IMG/VR virus record: IMGVR_UViG_3300044618_000807
Coordinates: 1-36,070 of that record
Source of the DNA: a virus
Length of the DNA stretch: 36,070 bases
Reading direction: 5' to 3' (one strand)
Shown here: in pieces, positions 14,883 to 21,710 of the stretch
Numbering within the stretch: position 1 is the stretch's first letter
How the letters are laid out: each line of letters starts with the position of its first letter
The notes under the pieces: model-generated
Seen by the model: only the letters and a program-made list of their open reading frames with translations
Told to the model about the DNA's origin: nothing
The model's database searches: none
Translations under genes and position numbers: made by a program

Positions 14883-15094
14883 ACATTATCGTTACAGCAC
14901 AGGTCACATACGAGATGACCGATGTAAAAGATATAGAGGAAGCGGTACAACGTTTTCAGGACGCTCTCTACAGGGGGACGTTTGACCAAAGCAAACAGTA
15001 CATCGGTACTAAAGAAATGTTCATCACGGAGATGACTGATGACGGGACATTCATGGAAAGCCCACAGATGTGGGAGATTGAGGAAGTAGCATGA
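14879..15094 (+). CDS. Early small protein, unknown
   Basis: The 71-aa product MNIIVTAQVTYEMTDVKDIE, then EAVQRFQDALYRGTF, has a beta-alpha-beta look and an acidic C-terminus. ATGA overlaps on both sides show strong coupling. Unrecognised. Confidence 0.75.
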   Translation: MNIIVTAQVTYEMTDVKDIEEAVQRFQDALYRGTFDQSKQYIGTKEMFITEMTDDGTFMESPQMWEIEEVA

Positions 15095-15399
15095 AACAAC
15101 TAACAGTAGAGGACGTATCACCAAAGGCGGTACGGTCAGCACAACTATGGCTAATGGGATACCTAGCCAACACAACAGATACCAACGCAGAGTATGACGA
15201 ATGGAACCATAGTGACGGGTGGGATTTAAACCTCTATCACATTGGCGACACAGTACGAGTGAGTGCCTATGTCGTGGACAATGGGGAGACTAACGGTAGC
15301 CGTTGGGTGTGCGTAGCAGAGGGCACTGTCAAGCCACAGGATGACTCTCTCATCAACGCATACAGGGAACTAGCCTCGCAAATCCTAGGGGGTAGATAA
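15091..15399 (+). CDS. Early protein, 102 aa, unknown
   Basis: Starts MKQLTVEDVSPKAVRSAQLW and is acidic with a central beta-rich part (GDTVRVSAYVVDNGETNGSR) and a C-terminal helix. It overlaps the previous stop by 4 bp and shares TAATG with the next gene. Unrecognised. Confidence 0.75.
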   Translation: MKQLTVEDVSPKAVRSAQLWLMGYLANTTDTNAEYDEWNHSDGWDLNLYHIGDTVRVSAYVVDNGETNGSRWVCVAEGTVKPQDDSLINAYRELASQILGGR

Positions 15400-15671
15400 T
15401 GAACGGGACATACGAGATTGAATACCACTCAGACAAATACCACTACGGCATGGACACTGAGACTGTCACCGTTGATGGCAGGTCTGCCCGTCAGAACCGT
15501 ACACCTGAGTGCCTGATTGCATACGCCCGTGAACACGCTGTTGCTCGTGGGTGCTGGAGATTCCGTATCGCACAGGTAAAGGTGAAACACATCACAGCCA
15601 GCAAGATTGAGGGCATGGTTACTCATCTCATCTATGAGGAACAACTATCCCGTGAGGAGTACGTGGCATGA
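15399..15671 (+). CDS. Early protein, 90 aa, unknown
   Basis: Starts MNGTYEIEYHSDKYHYGMDT; the second half is basic and alpha/beta (HAVARGCWRFRIAQVKVKHI). Coupled by TAATG to the gene before and by 4 bp to the gene after. Unrecognised. Confidence 0.75.
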   Translation: MNGTYEIEYHSDKYHYGMDTETVTVDGRSARQNRTPECLIAYAREHAVARGCWRFRIAQVKVKHITASKIEGMVTHLIYEEQLSREEYVA

Positions 15672-15925
15672 GGGTTGCACCGTTACTGACAGTACGTAAC
15701 AACCTTGCCACGCTACGCCGTATCCGTAGGAGACACGCTAAAAGGTATGTGATTGCCCGTAATAGCCCAAGGTCGCAACAGTATTACTGTATGCAACTGG
15801 ATGGATACCGTTGGACTGCCGTCAAGGAACGGGCTACCATCTTTCGGGGGCGTGACGCTGTGAACAACGAGATTGAATCCACATGGATGCAGTACGAAAG
15901 TAATTACACCATAGTCTCTTTATAA
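15668..15925 (+). CDS. Early basic protein, 85 aa, last gene of the array
   Basis: Very basic N-terminal half (RNNLATLRRIRRRHAKRYVI), suggesting nucleic-acid binding (inference), then YYCMQLDGYRWTAVKERATI and an acidic end. The basic character contrasts with its mostly acidic neighbours. The strong terminator begins 11 nt after its stop. Confidence 0.75.
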   Translation: MRVAPLLTVRNNLATLRRIRRRHAKRYVIARNSPRSQQYYCMQLDGYRWTAVKERATIFRGRDAVNNEIESTWMQYESNYTIVSL

Positions 15926-15936
15926 AATCTGCTATC

Positions 15937-15990
15937 ATAAGTAACGAACCCCCGCCTTGTCTCCCCTTCCGAGGTCGGGGGTTCACTTAT
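15937..15990. terminator. Bidirectional terminator between convergent operons
   Basis: GAACCCCCG (15946-15954) pairs with CGGGGGTTC (15976-15984), extended outside by ATAAGT/ACTTAT (15937-15942, 15985-15990) and inside by CCTT/GAGG. It sits between the last plus-strand early gene and the WhiB stop, where both transcripts need to end. Confidence 0.85.
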
Positions 15991-16259
15991 GTCCTGATAC
16001 GGGCAGGTATCTGCTCATCCGCTAAGGCGTAGCGTTCCTTCGGGGTTTTCCCACCGAACATCCCGTACCTACAACGCTGTCCACTTTCCTCACGCATGGC
16101 GAACGCTAAACATTCCTCCCGTACAGCGCAACGATTACAGAACTTCAATGCGTCACGATACACACTGTCTTGACCGCCAGGATTTTCGGGGAACATCACA
16201 GTGTATGGTACGCCCCTACATTCGGCTCGTTGTTGCCATGCTGGTCGGTCTTGTATCAC
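15987..16259 (-). CDS. WhiB-family iron-sulphur transcription factor
   Basis: The 90-aa product has the four WhiB cysteines C14, C41, C44 and C50 (C-x26-C-x2-C-x5-C), which bind a [4Fe-4S] cluster, then YGMFGGKTPKER, matching the WhiB GVWGG turn plus basic DNA-binding stretch with a variant G-x-F-G-G. WhiB proteins are confined to actinobacteria and their phages; known phage copies bind the host sigma factor and alter host transcription, in one case causing exclusion of other phages. It is last in its operon and its stop lies in the terminator stem. It overlaps the upstream gene by 4 bp. Confidence 0.93.
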   Translation of the reverse strand: MIQDRPAWQQRAECRGVPYTVMFPENPGGQDSVYRDALKFCNRCAVREECLAFAMREESGQRCRYGMFGGKTPKERYALADEQIPARIRT

Positions 16260-16438
16260 TTTTTCTTCTTCCGTTTTGATTGTTGCAAGTCGTACTTGGC
16301 TTGCGTTGTTTTATTTCTATGGCATACACACGGACAGGTGTCGTGTGTGCGCTGGTCATACACCGTGATTGCCCTTAGGATTGTTCCGCAGTGTGTACAG
16401 TCAGGATGTGAACGGGTGAACTCCCATTGTTCAGCCAC
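16256..16438 (-). CDS. Small Cys/His-rich zinc-binding-type protein
   Basis: The 60-aa product has CTHCG near residue 14 and CPCVCH near residue 35, and a Lys-rich end (SKRKKKK). Cysteine pairs about 20 residues apart suggest a small zinc finger; the tail would favour nucleic acid binding. Sandwiched by overlapping reading frames in the WhiB operon. Family not recognised. Confidence 0.75.
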   Translation of the reverse strand: MAEQWEFTRSHPDCTHCGTILRAITVYDQRTHDTCPCVCHRNKTTQAKYDLQQSKRKKKK

Positions 16439-16640
16439 GATAGTTCGGCATGTTCTTTTCTACTTCTTCCATGATGCGAGGGTCTTCATAGAGGCGCAGG
16501 ATGTGGATACATGGGTCGTCCCCGTCATCCCACATGTCTAGTTCCCTGTCGGACATGGGTATCCCGTCATGGGTGGAGCAAACTGGTGGGGAACAAAAGC
16601 CATGTTCCCTACCAATCGCAAGCCAGTCATCAAACGTCAT
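16431..16640 (-). CDS. Small acidic protein between SSB and WhiB
   Basis: The 69-aa product MTFDDWLAIGREHGFCSPPV continues with CSTHDGIPMSDRE and CIHILRLYEDP. I recall similar FCSPPVCSTHDG proteins in actinobacteriophages, but no function is known to me. The ATG overlaps the SSB stop (TGATG). Cys, His and Asp positions could bind a metal. Confidence 0.8.
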   Translation of the reverse strand: MTFDDWLAIGREHGFCSPPVCSTHDGIPMSDRELDMWDDGDDPCIHILRLYEDPRIMEEVEKNMPNYRG

Positions 16641-17047
16641 CAGAATGGTTCTTCATCTGTGAAGTTTGACGATGGCATTGGCTTACCAATCATGCCTGTC
16701 TTCGCTACTGTGTCGCTGGTCTGGTCACGAACCCATGCGTTCCAACGGCATGACACACCCACTTCATCGGCAATCAACTTGGTTGTCTTGCCTGTGGTGC
16801 CGTCCTTCTTGGTGAACTCCTCTTGTTCGTAGCGTCCCGTGATGAGAACGGTAGTTCCTTTGGCGATGCTGTTCGCTACGTTTTCTGCGACCTTGCCGAA
16901 CACGATGACGTTGTGCCATGTGGTTTTCTTCTTGTCGTCTTTGCCGTAGTTGTCTGCTACCGAGAAAGTGAGGACTGCATTGTTGCTGGCTGAGAAGCGC
17001 AGTTCGGGGTCTTGCCCGACTGTGCCGTGGATGGTGATGTTATTCAT
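16640..17047 (-). CDS. ssb: Single-stranded DNA-binding protein
   Basis: The 135-aa product has a typical bacterial OB fold: NNITIHGTVGQDPELRF at the start, TTWHNVIVFGKVAENVANSI in the middle, KGTTVLITGRYEQEEFTKKD next. The acidic tip DEEPF matches the SSB C-terminal peptide that recruits repair and replication proteins. It would coat single-stranded DNA and deliver it to the annealing protein encoded upstream in the same direction. At 135 aa it is shorter than host SSBs because the linker is brief. Confidence 0.95.
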   Translation of the reverse strand: MNNITIHGTVGQDPELRFSASNNAVLTFSVADNYGKDDKKKTTWHNVIVFGKVAENVANSIAKGTTVLITGRYEQEEFTKKDGTTGKTTKLIADEVGVSCRWNAWVRDQTSDTVAKTGMIGKPMPSSNFTDEEPF

Positions 17048-17204
17048 TTGGTTCTTCCTTCTTTGGTTGGAGGTTTATGTGTCGCATTGCTTTCTTAGGG
17101 CAAGGATGCGAGGGTGGGTCTGTTAAGACCACGAATGTTGTGAGGGTGACACCGCAGGTGGGGCAGTGCCAGTCGGTTCGGGTGTTGCCCTTCATTGTTT
17201 CCAT
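17040..17204 (-). CDS. Small zinc-ribbon-like protein
   Basis: From ATG 17204 the product is 54 aa: METMKGNTRTDWHCPTCGVT, with a second cluster HPCPKKAMRH. Two Cys pairs or Cys plus His could bind zinc. I chose this start because a longer frame from 17258 would overlap the transglycosylase by 53 bp; the shorter start lies 1 nt after its TAG. It overlaps SSB by 8 bp. Confidence 0.7.
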   Translation of the reverse strand: METMKGNTRTDWHCPTCGVTLTTFVVLTDPPSHPCPKKAMRHINLQPKKEEPNE

Positions 17205-17205
17205 G

Positions 17206-17664
17206 CTACTCGCTACCGCTACTGCTTCCTTGCCAGTGGGCTGACCCGCCATTGTCATACAGGTATTTGGCTACCTTCAGGTTACATGATGGGTCTGTCA
17301 GGGAACGTACTAACTGACGCTTTGGACGTTTGCATATCTGAGCAGTGATGGTTTTATACCCTGAATTGACCTGAAGTAACCCGACATCATAGGAACGGAC
17401 AGCCCGACAGTTCTTGTAGGTGGATGCGGGCGATAGCACACAGTCGTTGTGGTCGGTACCTTTGCGGTAGTTCCAGCCAATGGCTTTGGGTTCACATTTT
17501 GACTCACGCCACATATAAAAACTGAACTCTTTGACAGGCAGGCGGTGCTTGCGGAGAAGAGCCTCGTACTGTGGGCAGGACTTGGTTGGTTCTGTCTTTG
17601 CGTGGGCTGGTGCTGGTATGACCAGCGTGATGGCAATAAGGGATGCCGTTATATATTTTCGCAT
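17206..17664 (-). CDS. Secreted lytic transglycosylase (SLT/lysozyme-like)
   Basis: The 152-aa product starts with a Sec signal peptide (MRKYITASLIAITLVIPAPA, cleavage after AHA near residue 22). FSFYMWRESKCEP holds the probable catalytic Glu54, and YDVGLLQVNSGY and NLKVAKYLYDNGGSAHW match later motifs of the SLT fold. It would cleave glycan strands of peptidoglycan outside the membrane. Several Cys suggest disulphides. AAGGAGG about 7 nt before the ATG is one of the best ribosome sites in the operon. It is encoded among recombination genes, 4.3 kb from the M15-type endolysin, so it may act at entry or in a separate lysis step. Confidence 0.85.
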   Translation of the reverse strand: MRKYITASLIAITLVIPAPAHAKTEPTKSCPQYEALLRKHRLPVKEFSFYMWRESKCEPKAIGWNYRKGTDHNDCVLSPASTYKNCRAVRSYDVGLLQVNSGYKTITAQICKRPKRQLVRSLTDPSCNLKVAKYLYDNGGSAHWQGSSSGSE

Positions 17665-17716
17665 AGTGCCTCCTTGTGGCTACGTTTGCGCCCCGTTTCT
17701 CTAAGGCGAGTTTAGC

Positions 17717-18130
17717 CTAATCGTAGGCTTGGTTGGTTTGTAAGTCTTGAATGTGTTGTGGGTAAAGGAGAAATCCTTTTGCTGGGTTGGTGCTGTTGGT
17801 TGCGAAGTCACGCTTCTGTAGTGTGTCACGGTTTGCTCTGAGATAGTTCTTCAACCGTTGCACACTCACGATAATGAACGCATCAGGTGCATACCTGTAC
17901 GCCCACCACGTTGCCTGGGTCACGTTGATGCCCGACACCTTCCAACCTGCACCATTAGGATTCTGTTCTGTCTCTACAGCCATGCGTCCATTACGGTATC
18001 GGTCTGCCTTGACTTCCACTGTGCCGTTGTTGAAGGCGGTGAAGAAGTCAATCAGGTTTTGTTCACCTTCATGTCCGTACTCTAAGTCTGTTTTGAAATC
18101 AAACTTAGGGTTGTACCCTGCTATTTCCAC
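17717..18130 (-). CDS. PD-(D/E)XK-like nuclease candidate
   Basis: The 137-aa product has DLEYGHEGEQNLIDFF (Glu23 possible) followed by VEVKAD, an ExK pair at residues 39-41, in a beta hairpin. This order of an acidic helix and an ExK hairpin is characteristic of PD-(D/E)XK nucleases, and the ending is basic. It sits in the recombination operon. It could be a structure-specific or VRR-type nuclease; substrate unknown. The motif is short, so the call is moderate. Confidence 0.6.
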   Translation of the reverse strand: MEIAGYNPKFDFKTDLEYGHEGEQNLIDFFTAFNNGTVEVKADRYRNGRMAVETEQNPNGAGWKVSGINVTQATWWAYRYAPDAFIIVSVQRLKNYLRANRDTLQKRDFATNSTNPAKGFLLYPQHIQDLQTNQAYD

Positions 18131-18309
18131 GGGTTGTTATCGGGTTTGTAAGAGCCTCTGTTGTTTCTTAAACGTTCTCTATCTAGTTCAGAAGCAAGCC
18201 GTTCAATCTCACGACAAGCAATCAACGCCAAGTCGGGCAGGTGTGCAATGTCGGCTGCATTGTCTGCCACAATCTTGCGGATAATGACCAGTAATTCACT
18301 GTGATACAT
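18121..18309 (-). CDS. Small helical protein, unknown
   Basis: From ATG 18309 the product is 62 aa (MYHSELLVIIRKIVADNAAD), mostly helical, ending RNNRGSYKPDNNPWK. I chose this over 18357 because AGAGAGAG lies 7 nt upstream and overlap with the gene before falls to 14 bp. It overlaps the next nuclease-like gene by 10 bp. Confidence 0.7.
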   Translation of the reverse strand: MYHSELLVIIRKIVADNAADIAHLPDLALIACREIERLASELDRERLRNNRGSYKPDNNPWK

Positions 18310-18655
18310 ACTGTAACTCTCTCTCTTGTTTGATACTGGTGTTGTCAAAGCATCCACGATAGAAGTCTTGACCCCAGATTTCTATTGGGTGATACCCAAG
18401 TTTTGTTGCCCATGTGTCGGCTGCATAAATATCCATGCCTTCTGCTCGCCACCTGGATTTAACACTTGATTCCACTGCACCTACACGTTCGTCAAGTATT
18501 AGTCGTTCAAGCAATGGTGTTGCGTCTAGTCGTAGCCCTGCGTTGATGTTGGTTTCACGGTACTTCTTGCGGTATGCCTGTGCTTCAGCAACACAGATTT
18601 CGCATCGGCATTTGTGTTTCATGTAGGACGAACGCCCATGTTTGATGTCAGCCAT
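18296..18655 (-). CDS. DNA-binding-like phage protein with HG-RC-C motif
   Basis: From ATG 18655 the product is 119 aa. MADIKHGRSSYMKHKCRCEI then CVAEAQAYRKKYRE gives an H-x-CxC-x2-C arrangement, a short Cys/His motif I recall from actinobacteriophage proteins annotated as DNA-binding or HNH-like. A start at 18673 is possible but AAAGG fits 18655 better. The central part is helical, and the C-terminal part contains TKLGYHPIEIWGQDFYRGCF. Function is inferred only as nucleic-acid binding. Confidence 0.7.
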   Translation of the reverse strand: MADIKHGRSSYMKHKCRCEICVAEAQAYRKKYRETNINAGLRLDATPLLERLILDERVGAVESSVKSRWRAEGMDIYAADTWATKLGYHPIEIWGQDFYRGCFDNTSIKQERELQYVSQ

Positions 18656-18857
18656 TGGATGCCAACCTTTCAAGGCGGGACACTTCAGCCTCTAACGCAC
18701 GTATCTGTGTCGCTAACTGGTCACGAGAAGCCTCAACTTCTTTTGCCATGTCTAAGAGTTTGCGGTATTGATGCCGCCAAAAATCCCCGTATGACATGTC
18801 ACTTCCGTATACCTCTGGGGGTACTGGCATCGTGATGATGGGTCTGATGATACTCAT
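18648..18857 (-). CDS. Small coiled-coil protein
   Basis: The product is 69 aa from ATG 18857 (MSIIRPIITMPVPPEVYGSD) with a C-terminal coiled coil (MAKEVEASRDQLATQIRALE, then AEVSRLERL). The start shares ATGA with the stop of the 50-aa gene before it, which argues against the longer frame from 18893. Role unknown. Confidence 0.75.
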   Translation of the reverse strand: MSIIRPIITMPVPPEVYGSDMSYGDFWRHQYRKLLDMAKEVEASRDQLATQIRALEAEVSRLERLASNG

Positions 18858-19006
18858 TGTTCTAGTTCCTTTTCTTCTTGTAGTTGTAGCCATGTGTCAA
18901 TGGCTTTACGTTCACGCTCCGATGGCGCTTGTAGGCGCACGAAGTCTGACGCATTGTAGATACGGTTCATTAGACATTCAAAGAGTTCACGGCTTGCCTG
19001 TTCCAT
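18854..19006 (-). CDS. Small helical protein, 50 aa
   Basis: Reads MEQASRELFECLMNRIYNAS, then DFVRLQAPSERERKAIDTWL and an acidic helical end. The ATG shares TGATG with the resolvase-like gene stop and the stop shares ATGA with the next start, leaving no gap. Such perfect packing supports a real gene despite its size. Confidence 0.7.
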   Translation of the reverse strand: MEQASRELFECLMNRIYNASDFVRLQAPSERERKAIDTWLQLQEEKELEQ

Positions 19007-19341
19007 CAGTACCCTGCCTGCTTCAACAACTTAACCATATCCTCAAAGCGCATGATGGCATACTGCTCTGCACCAGTGGCATGACCCTGACGCTTGACAA
19101 CCAGCACACCAAAGTCTGCCCCTGCATTAACACGTTCAGCCTCAGTCTCCTGCAACCAGCCCGACAGTTCATGTCTCTTTGCTGCTTTACATTCAATAAC
19201 AATAGGCGCACCACAGTTGATGTCCCCCTTGTCTAGATTGCCATGCAATGCACGACGTTCAGCATAGGGGAACCCGTTATCACGCATAAAGCGGGCGATA
19301 AGGGTTTCAAATGATGTTCCTTTAGAACGGCTCTTTGACAT
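19006..19341 (-). CDS. Holliday-junction-resolvase-like PD-(D/E)XK nuclease
   Basis: The 111-aa product has SFETLIARFM (Glu12), ALHGNLDKGDIN (Asp40) and PIVIECKAA (Glu50-x-Lys52), the full set of PD-(D/E)XK catalytic residues in the spacing of archaeal-type or phage resolvases, then LSGWLQETEAER. It would resolve branched DNA made by annealing or replication before packaging. It is encoded with SSB, annealing protein and exonuclease. A restriction-type repair nuclease is an alternative. Confidence 0.8.
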   Translation of the reverse strand: MSKSRSKGTSFETLIARFMRDNGFPYAERRALHGNLDKGDINCGAPIVIECKAAKRHELSGWLQETEAERVNAGADFGVLVVKRQGHATGAEQYAIMRFEDMVKLLKQAGY

Positions 19342-19510
19342 TATCCATCGCCTCCTTCACCAGTTGTCGTAACAGTTCAGACTTTGTGATACCGCCACGT
19401 ACCTGGGTTAATAGTTCAATGTGGTACCACTGCTGTGCTGTGACACGCAAACCAAGGAACCGAGTAGAGGCATGTTCGCCTGTTGGGTCTACTGTTCTTT
19501 TGTTCGCCAT
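19322..19510 (-). CDS. Ribbon-helix-helix-like small DNA-binding protein
   Basis: The product is 62 aa from ATG 19510, which shares TGATG with the annealing-protein stop. STRFLGLRVTAQQWYHIELL then ITKSELLRQLVKEAMDNV looks like a beta strand followed by two helices, the RHH pattern of small regulators. It may autoregulate the operon or bind one of the palindromes in the early region (speculative). It overlaps the next gene by 20 bp. Confidence 0.7.
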   Translation of the reverse strand: MANKRTVDPTGEHASTRFLGLRVTAQQWYHIELLTQVRGGITKSELLRQLVKEAMDNVKEPF

Positions 19511-20175
19511 CACTTCCCTGCTTTCGCTGCTGTGAATGTCTTACGCAATGCGGCAAGGTCTTTCTGTGTACCGAACCCGAACCGTACACCTGCATCCTTG
19601 TAGATAGTCATAGGGTTCAGGTCGTTGTCTACACACGCTTTGTTGAACGCTGTGATTTGTTCTTCGCTGAGGGGTGCGTCATCAGGGAGGGCTTGCTTTG
19701 GTGCAGGCTTGGCTGGTTGTGGCTTGTCACCATCAAGGTCAGCCCACTGGTTTCTGGTCCACAAATTCAACGAAATTCCGAAACGCATGGAAGCGTTACG
19801 CAAGAAGTCCCCGATGAGTTCCTTCTCGTAGTCTCCCTTGTCAGCCTTGACACTGCCGACACCGAGGAGTTCTTTGCCGTGGACTGTGAGCCAACCCCAC
19901 ATCGTTGCTGTGCCGTTCTCAACGTGGATAGCAGGACGACCCTGCACCCAACCGCATGGTTCCCATGACCAGTACGGGTCAATCTCAATGAGGATACGAG
20001 TGATGTCTGCGTGTCCAACGAAGTCCAACTTGGTTCCACCCTTGGGTAGTTGCTGGATAATTGATGGGTCTGGCTTTGCGTAGTCCTTCAGGATTTTCCT
20101 GAGTTCTTCTGCTTTGTTCTTGTCTTCCACTGTTGTTACCTTTCTTGGTGTTGTGTATGTGTAAGAAGTTTCCAT
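19510..20175 (-). CDS. Putative single-strand annealing recombinase
   Basis: The 221-aa product has KLDFVGHADITRILIEIDPYWSWEP and later DFLRNASMRFGISLNLWTR. I recall this FVGHA...DP.W.WEP...RNA.MRFG pattern from phage proteins thought to be annealing factors of the Rad52/Erf group. The C-terminal half has a Pro/Ala linker and a helical domain. The gene sits directly after a YqaJ-type exonuclease, the usual exonuclease-annealing pair, with SSB downstream. Role: pairing complementary single strands for recombination-dependent replication or repair. A direct homology search is needed to name the family. Confidence 0.7.
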   Translation of the reverse strand: METSYTYTTPRKVTTVEDKNKAEELRKILKDYAKPDPSIIQQLPKGGTKLDFVGHADITRILIEIDPYWSWEPCGWVQGRPAIHVENGTATMWGWLTVHGKELLGVGSVKADKGDYEKELIGDFLRNASMRFGISLNLWTRNQWADLDGDKPQPAKPAPKQALPDDAPLSEEQITAFNKACVDNDLNPMTIYKDAGVRFGFGTQKDLAALRKTFTAAKAGK

Positions 20176-20177
20176 TG

Positions 20178-21125
20178 TTATTCGCCTTTCAAACGGAGTG
20201 TTCGTGATGATGTTGTCTTAACGTACTGTGCGTACATGTCAGGGTTCTCTGCCTGGAATCGTTTAGCGTCAAACCAGTCACGCTTGTATCCCTTCCATGT
20301 TGCAACAGTTGCACCGTTGATTGTGGCAGATTCGTTCTCGCCAATCAAGTCACACAGTTCAGCCTTCAATCTATCTTCCATCGCTTTGTATGACGACAGT
20401 TCAGACTTGACATGCTTTAACTGTGCAATCAGTTCTGTCACTGATGGGTTCAGTTCTACTGACTCACCATTGAACCGTTGGTAACGAGTAGAGATTGTCT
20501 CGTAAGAGTAGACCACACCTTCGGGGTTCATGCCAAGTGCGATTGCGTTCAGCCATTGTGCCGAGGACGAGAGGTGTTCCAACTTTTCTTCGTCAGTGAT
20601 GTTCTGCTCTACGATTGTGAGGCGCAATGTGTTGTCAAAGATTGCCCACGTCACACGCTTAGCGTCAGAACAGATGGCTTGCTGGACACCCTGGATTTTC
20701 CAGTAGTCAGGGAGTGTGCCTGAGTATTCACGGCTAGTTGTTTTCACTTCAAGGATGTGGCGTGTCTCTTCGTTCCATCCGTCAAGGGTGGAGATGAGGT
20801 GTGCGCCTTGTTCATCGTCGTAGCAAAACAGTTCATCGGGTGTTTCAAACTTGATACCAAGTCTGTCGCCTGCCCACTGGATGATGGTGTCTTCAAGGCG
20901 GTTGCCTGTTTCCATCGCTGCGTTGGGAGGGATAGGTGTCGGTGCAATTCCTGACAGCAGTTCTGCTGCGTATTGGTCTTGCTTGACAAATGGGTGTAGT
21001 CCGTAGATGGCTGCTGCTGCACTAGCGGAGATGCGGCGGTTGCCGTTGTTATCTTCGTAGCGTTGGTTCAGCCATGCTTGTGAACCGTGTGGTGCTTTTG
21101 GTATGCGATACCGTGTGAAACTCAT
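20178..21125 (-). CDS. YqaJ/RecE-like 5'-3' exonuclease
   Basis: The 315-aa product has RISASAAAAIYGLHP near residue 31, GNRLED (Glu78), STLDG (Asp115) and LEVKTT (Glu126-x-Lys128), then YYWKIQ-like segment DYWKIQGVQQAI. These are the motifs of lambda exonuclease/YqaJ PD-(D/E)XK nucleases, which resect double-stranded ends to make 3' tails for an annealing protein. First gene of its operon, preceded by GAAGGAAGGGGAAC and a candidate promoter. The C-terminal region has a helical stretch (LIAQLKHVKSELSSYKAMED) and a final basic segment. Confidence 0.9.
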   Translation of the reverse strand: MSFTRYRIPKAPHGSQAWLNQRYEDNNGNRRISASAAAAIYGLHPFVKQDQYAAELLSGIAPTPIPPNAAMETGNRLEDTIIQWAGDRLGIKFETPDELFCYDDEQGAHLISTLDGWNEETRHILEVKTTSREYSGTLPDYWKIQGVQQAICSDAKRVTWAIFDNTLRLTIVEQNITDEEKLEHLSSSAQWLNAIALGMNPEGVVYSYETISTRYQRFNGESVELNPSVTELIAQLKHVKSELSSYKAMEDRLKAELCDLIGENESATINGATVATWKGYKRDWFDAKRFQAENPDMYAQYVKTTSSRTLRLKGE

Positions 21126-21152
21126 TGAGTTCCCCTTCCTTCGTGTTATGTG

Positions 21153-21181
21153 TAAATCACTTTACAGGAGGGGTGTGTCAA
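21153..21181 (-). promoter_or_regulatory. Candidate promoter of the recombination operon
   Basis: On the minus strand TTGACA (21181-21176) is followed after 17 bp by GATTTA (21158-21153), a weak -10, then the purine-rich ribosome site of the exonuclease gene. The perfect -35 overlaps the stop codon of the gene before it. Confidence 0.45.
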
Positions 21182-21441
21182 TTACAAGGGGTAAGTACCA
21201 AAGTTTTTCTAACCATGCCTACGGGGATGTAGAACAGGTTGATTCCTTCTCCTTCATGGAAGGATTGGAGCAGTGTCACATGGTCTTTCTTGCCACCTGG
21301 GTCTTCAGATGGTACGAGGAAACCTACTGAGTGGACCAGGGTTTCGCCGTCGTCTTCTACGGTTTCTAGTGTGAGCCATCCTGCGTCACCTCCGCAGGCA
21401 TCTGCCCATTCAATTAGAACTACTGGGTATTCAGTCTTCAT
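21178..21441 (-). CDS. Small acidic protein, unknown
   Basis: The 87-aa product MKTEYPVVLIEWADACGGDA, then GWLTLETVEDDGE and VGFLVPSEDPGG, is beta-rich and acidic. I recall related VVIEWEDA...GW phage proteins of unknown function. It overlaps the small zinc-ribbon gene before it by 11 bp. Confidence 0.75.
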   Translation of the reverse strand: MKTEYPVVLIEWADACGGDAGWLTLETVEDDGETLVHSVGFLVPSEDPGGKKDHVTLLQSFHEGEGINLFYIPVGMVRKTLVLTPCN

Positions 21442-21550
21442 TGGCTGCTGGCTCGCCTTCTGTGCGACACTCTGGGCAGTAGCGCCCTTGTGATTGGTGC
21501 CATGCTTCTTCGCAGGTTGGGCATACGTAGATGTGGGACAGCGAGGTCAT
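21431..21550 (-). CDS. Tiny zinc-ribbon protein, 39 aa
   Basis: MTSLSHIYVCPTCEEAWHQS, then YCPECRTEGEPAANED: two CxxC knuckles 12 residues apart, a complete minimal zinc ribbon. It overlaps the next gene start. The precise cysteine spacing makes a chance ORF unlikely. Confidence 0.7.
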   Translation of the reverse strand: MTSLSHIYVCPTCEEAWHQSQGRYCPECRTEGEPAANED

Positions 21551-21562
21551 GGGTCTAGGTTA

Positions 21563-21694
21563 CTATGCCGCTTGGTTGGTGCGTAGCAGGTGGTTTATCC
21601 GTTCAACAATTCGGATGAGTTCTTCTTCTTCTGGTCCACGAACCACCACTTTCATGAGGAAATTGCGGATTGTGATTAGTTCTGCGAGTGTCAT
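21563..21694 (-). CDS. Small helical protein, 43 aa
   Basis: MTLAELITIRNFLMKVVVRG, then PEEEELIRIVERINHLLRTN: two amphipathic helices. It fills the gap between the membrane protein and the zinc-ribbon gene. Unrecognised and short, so moderate confidence. Confidence 0.6.
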   Translation of the reverse strand: MTLAELITIRNFLMKVVVRGPEEEELIRIVERINHLLRTNQAA

Positions 21695-21710
21695 AGGACC
21701 GATAAGATTA

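Noticed and set aside
17680-17700. Shared 12-mer AACGGGGCGCAA between the transglycosylase leader (minus strand) and the P1 leader near 10902
   Set aside because: Many 12-bp matches are expected by chance among all pairs of positions in 36 kb, and only the P1 copy forms the GNRA hairpin.
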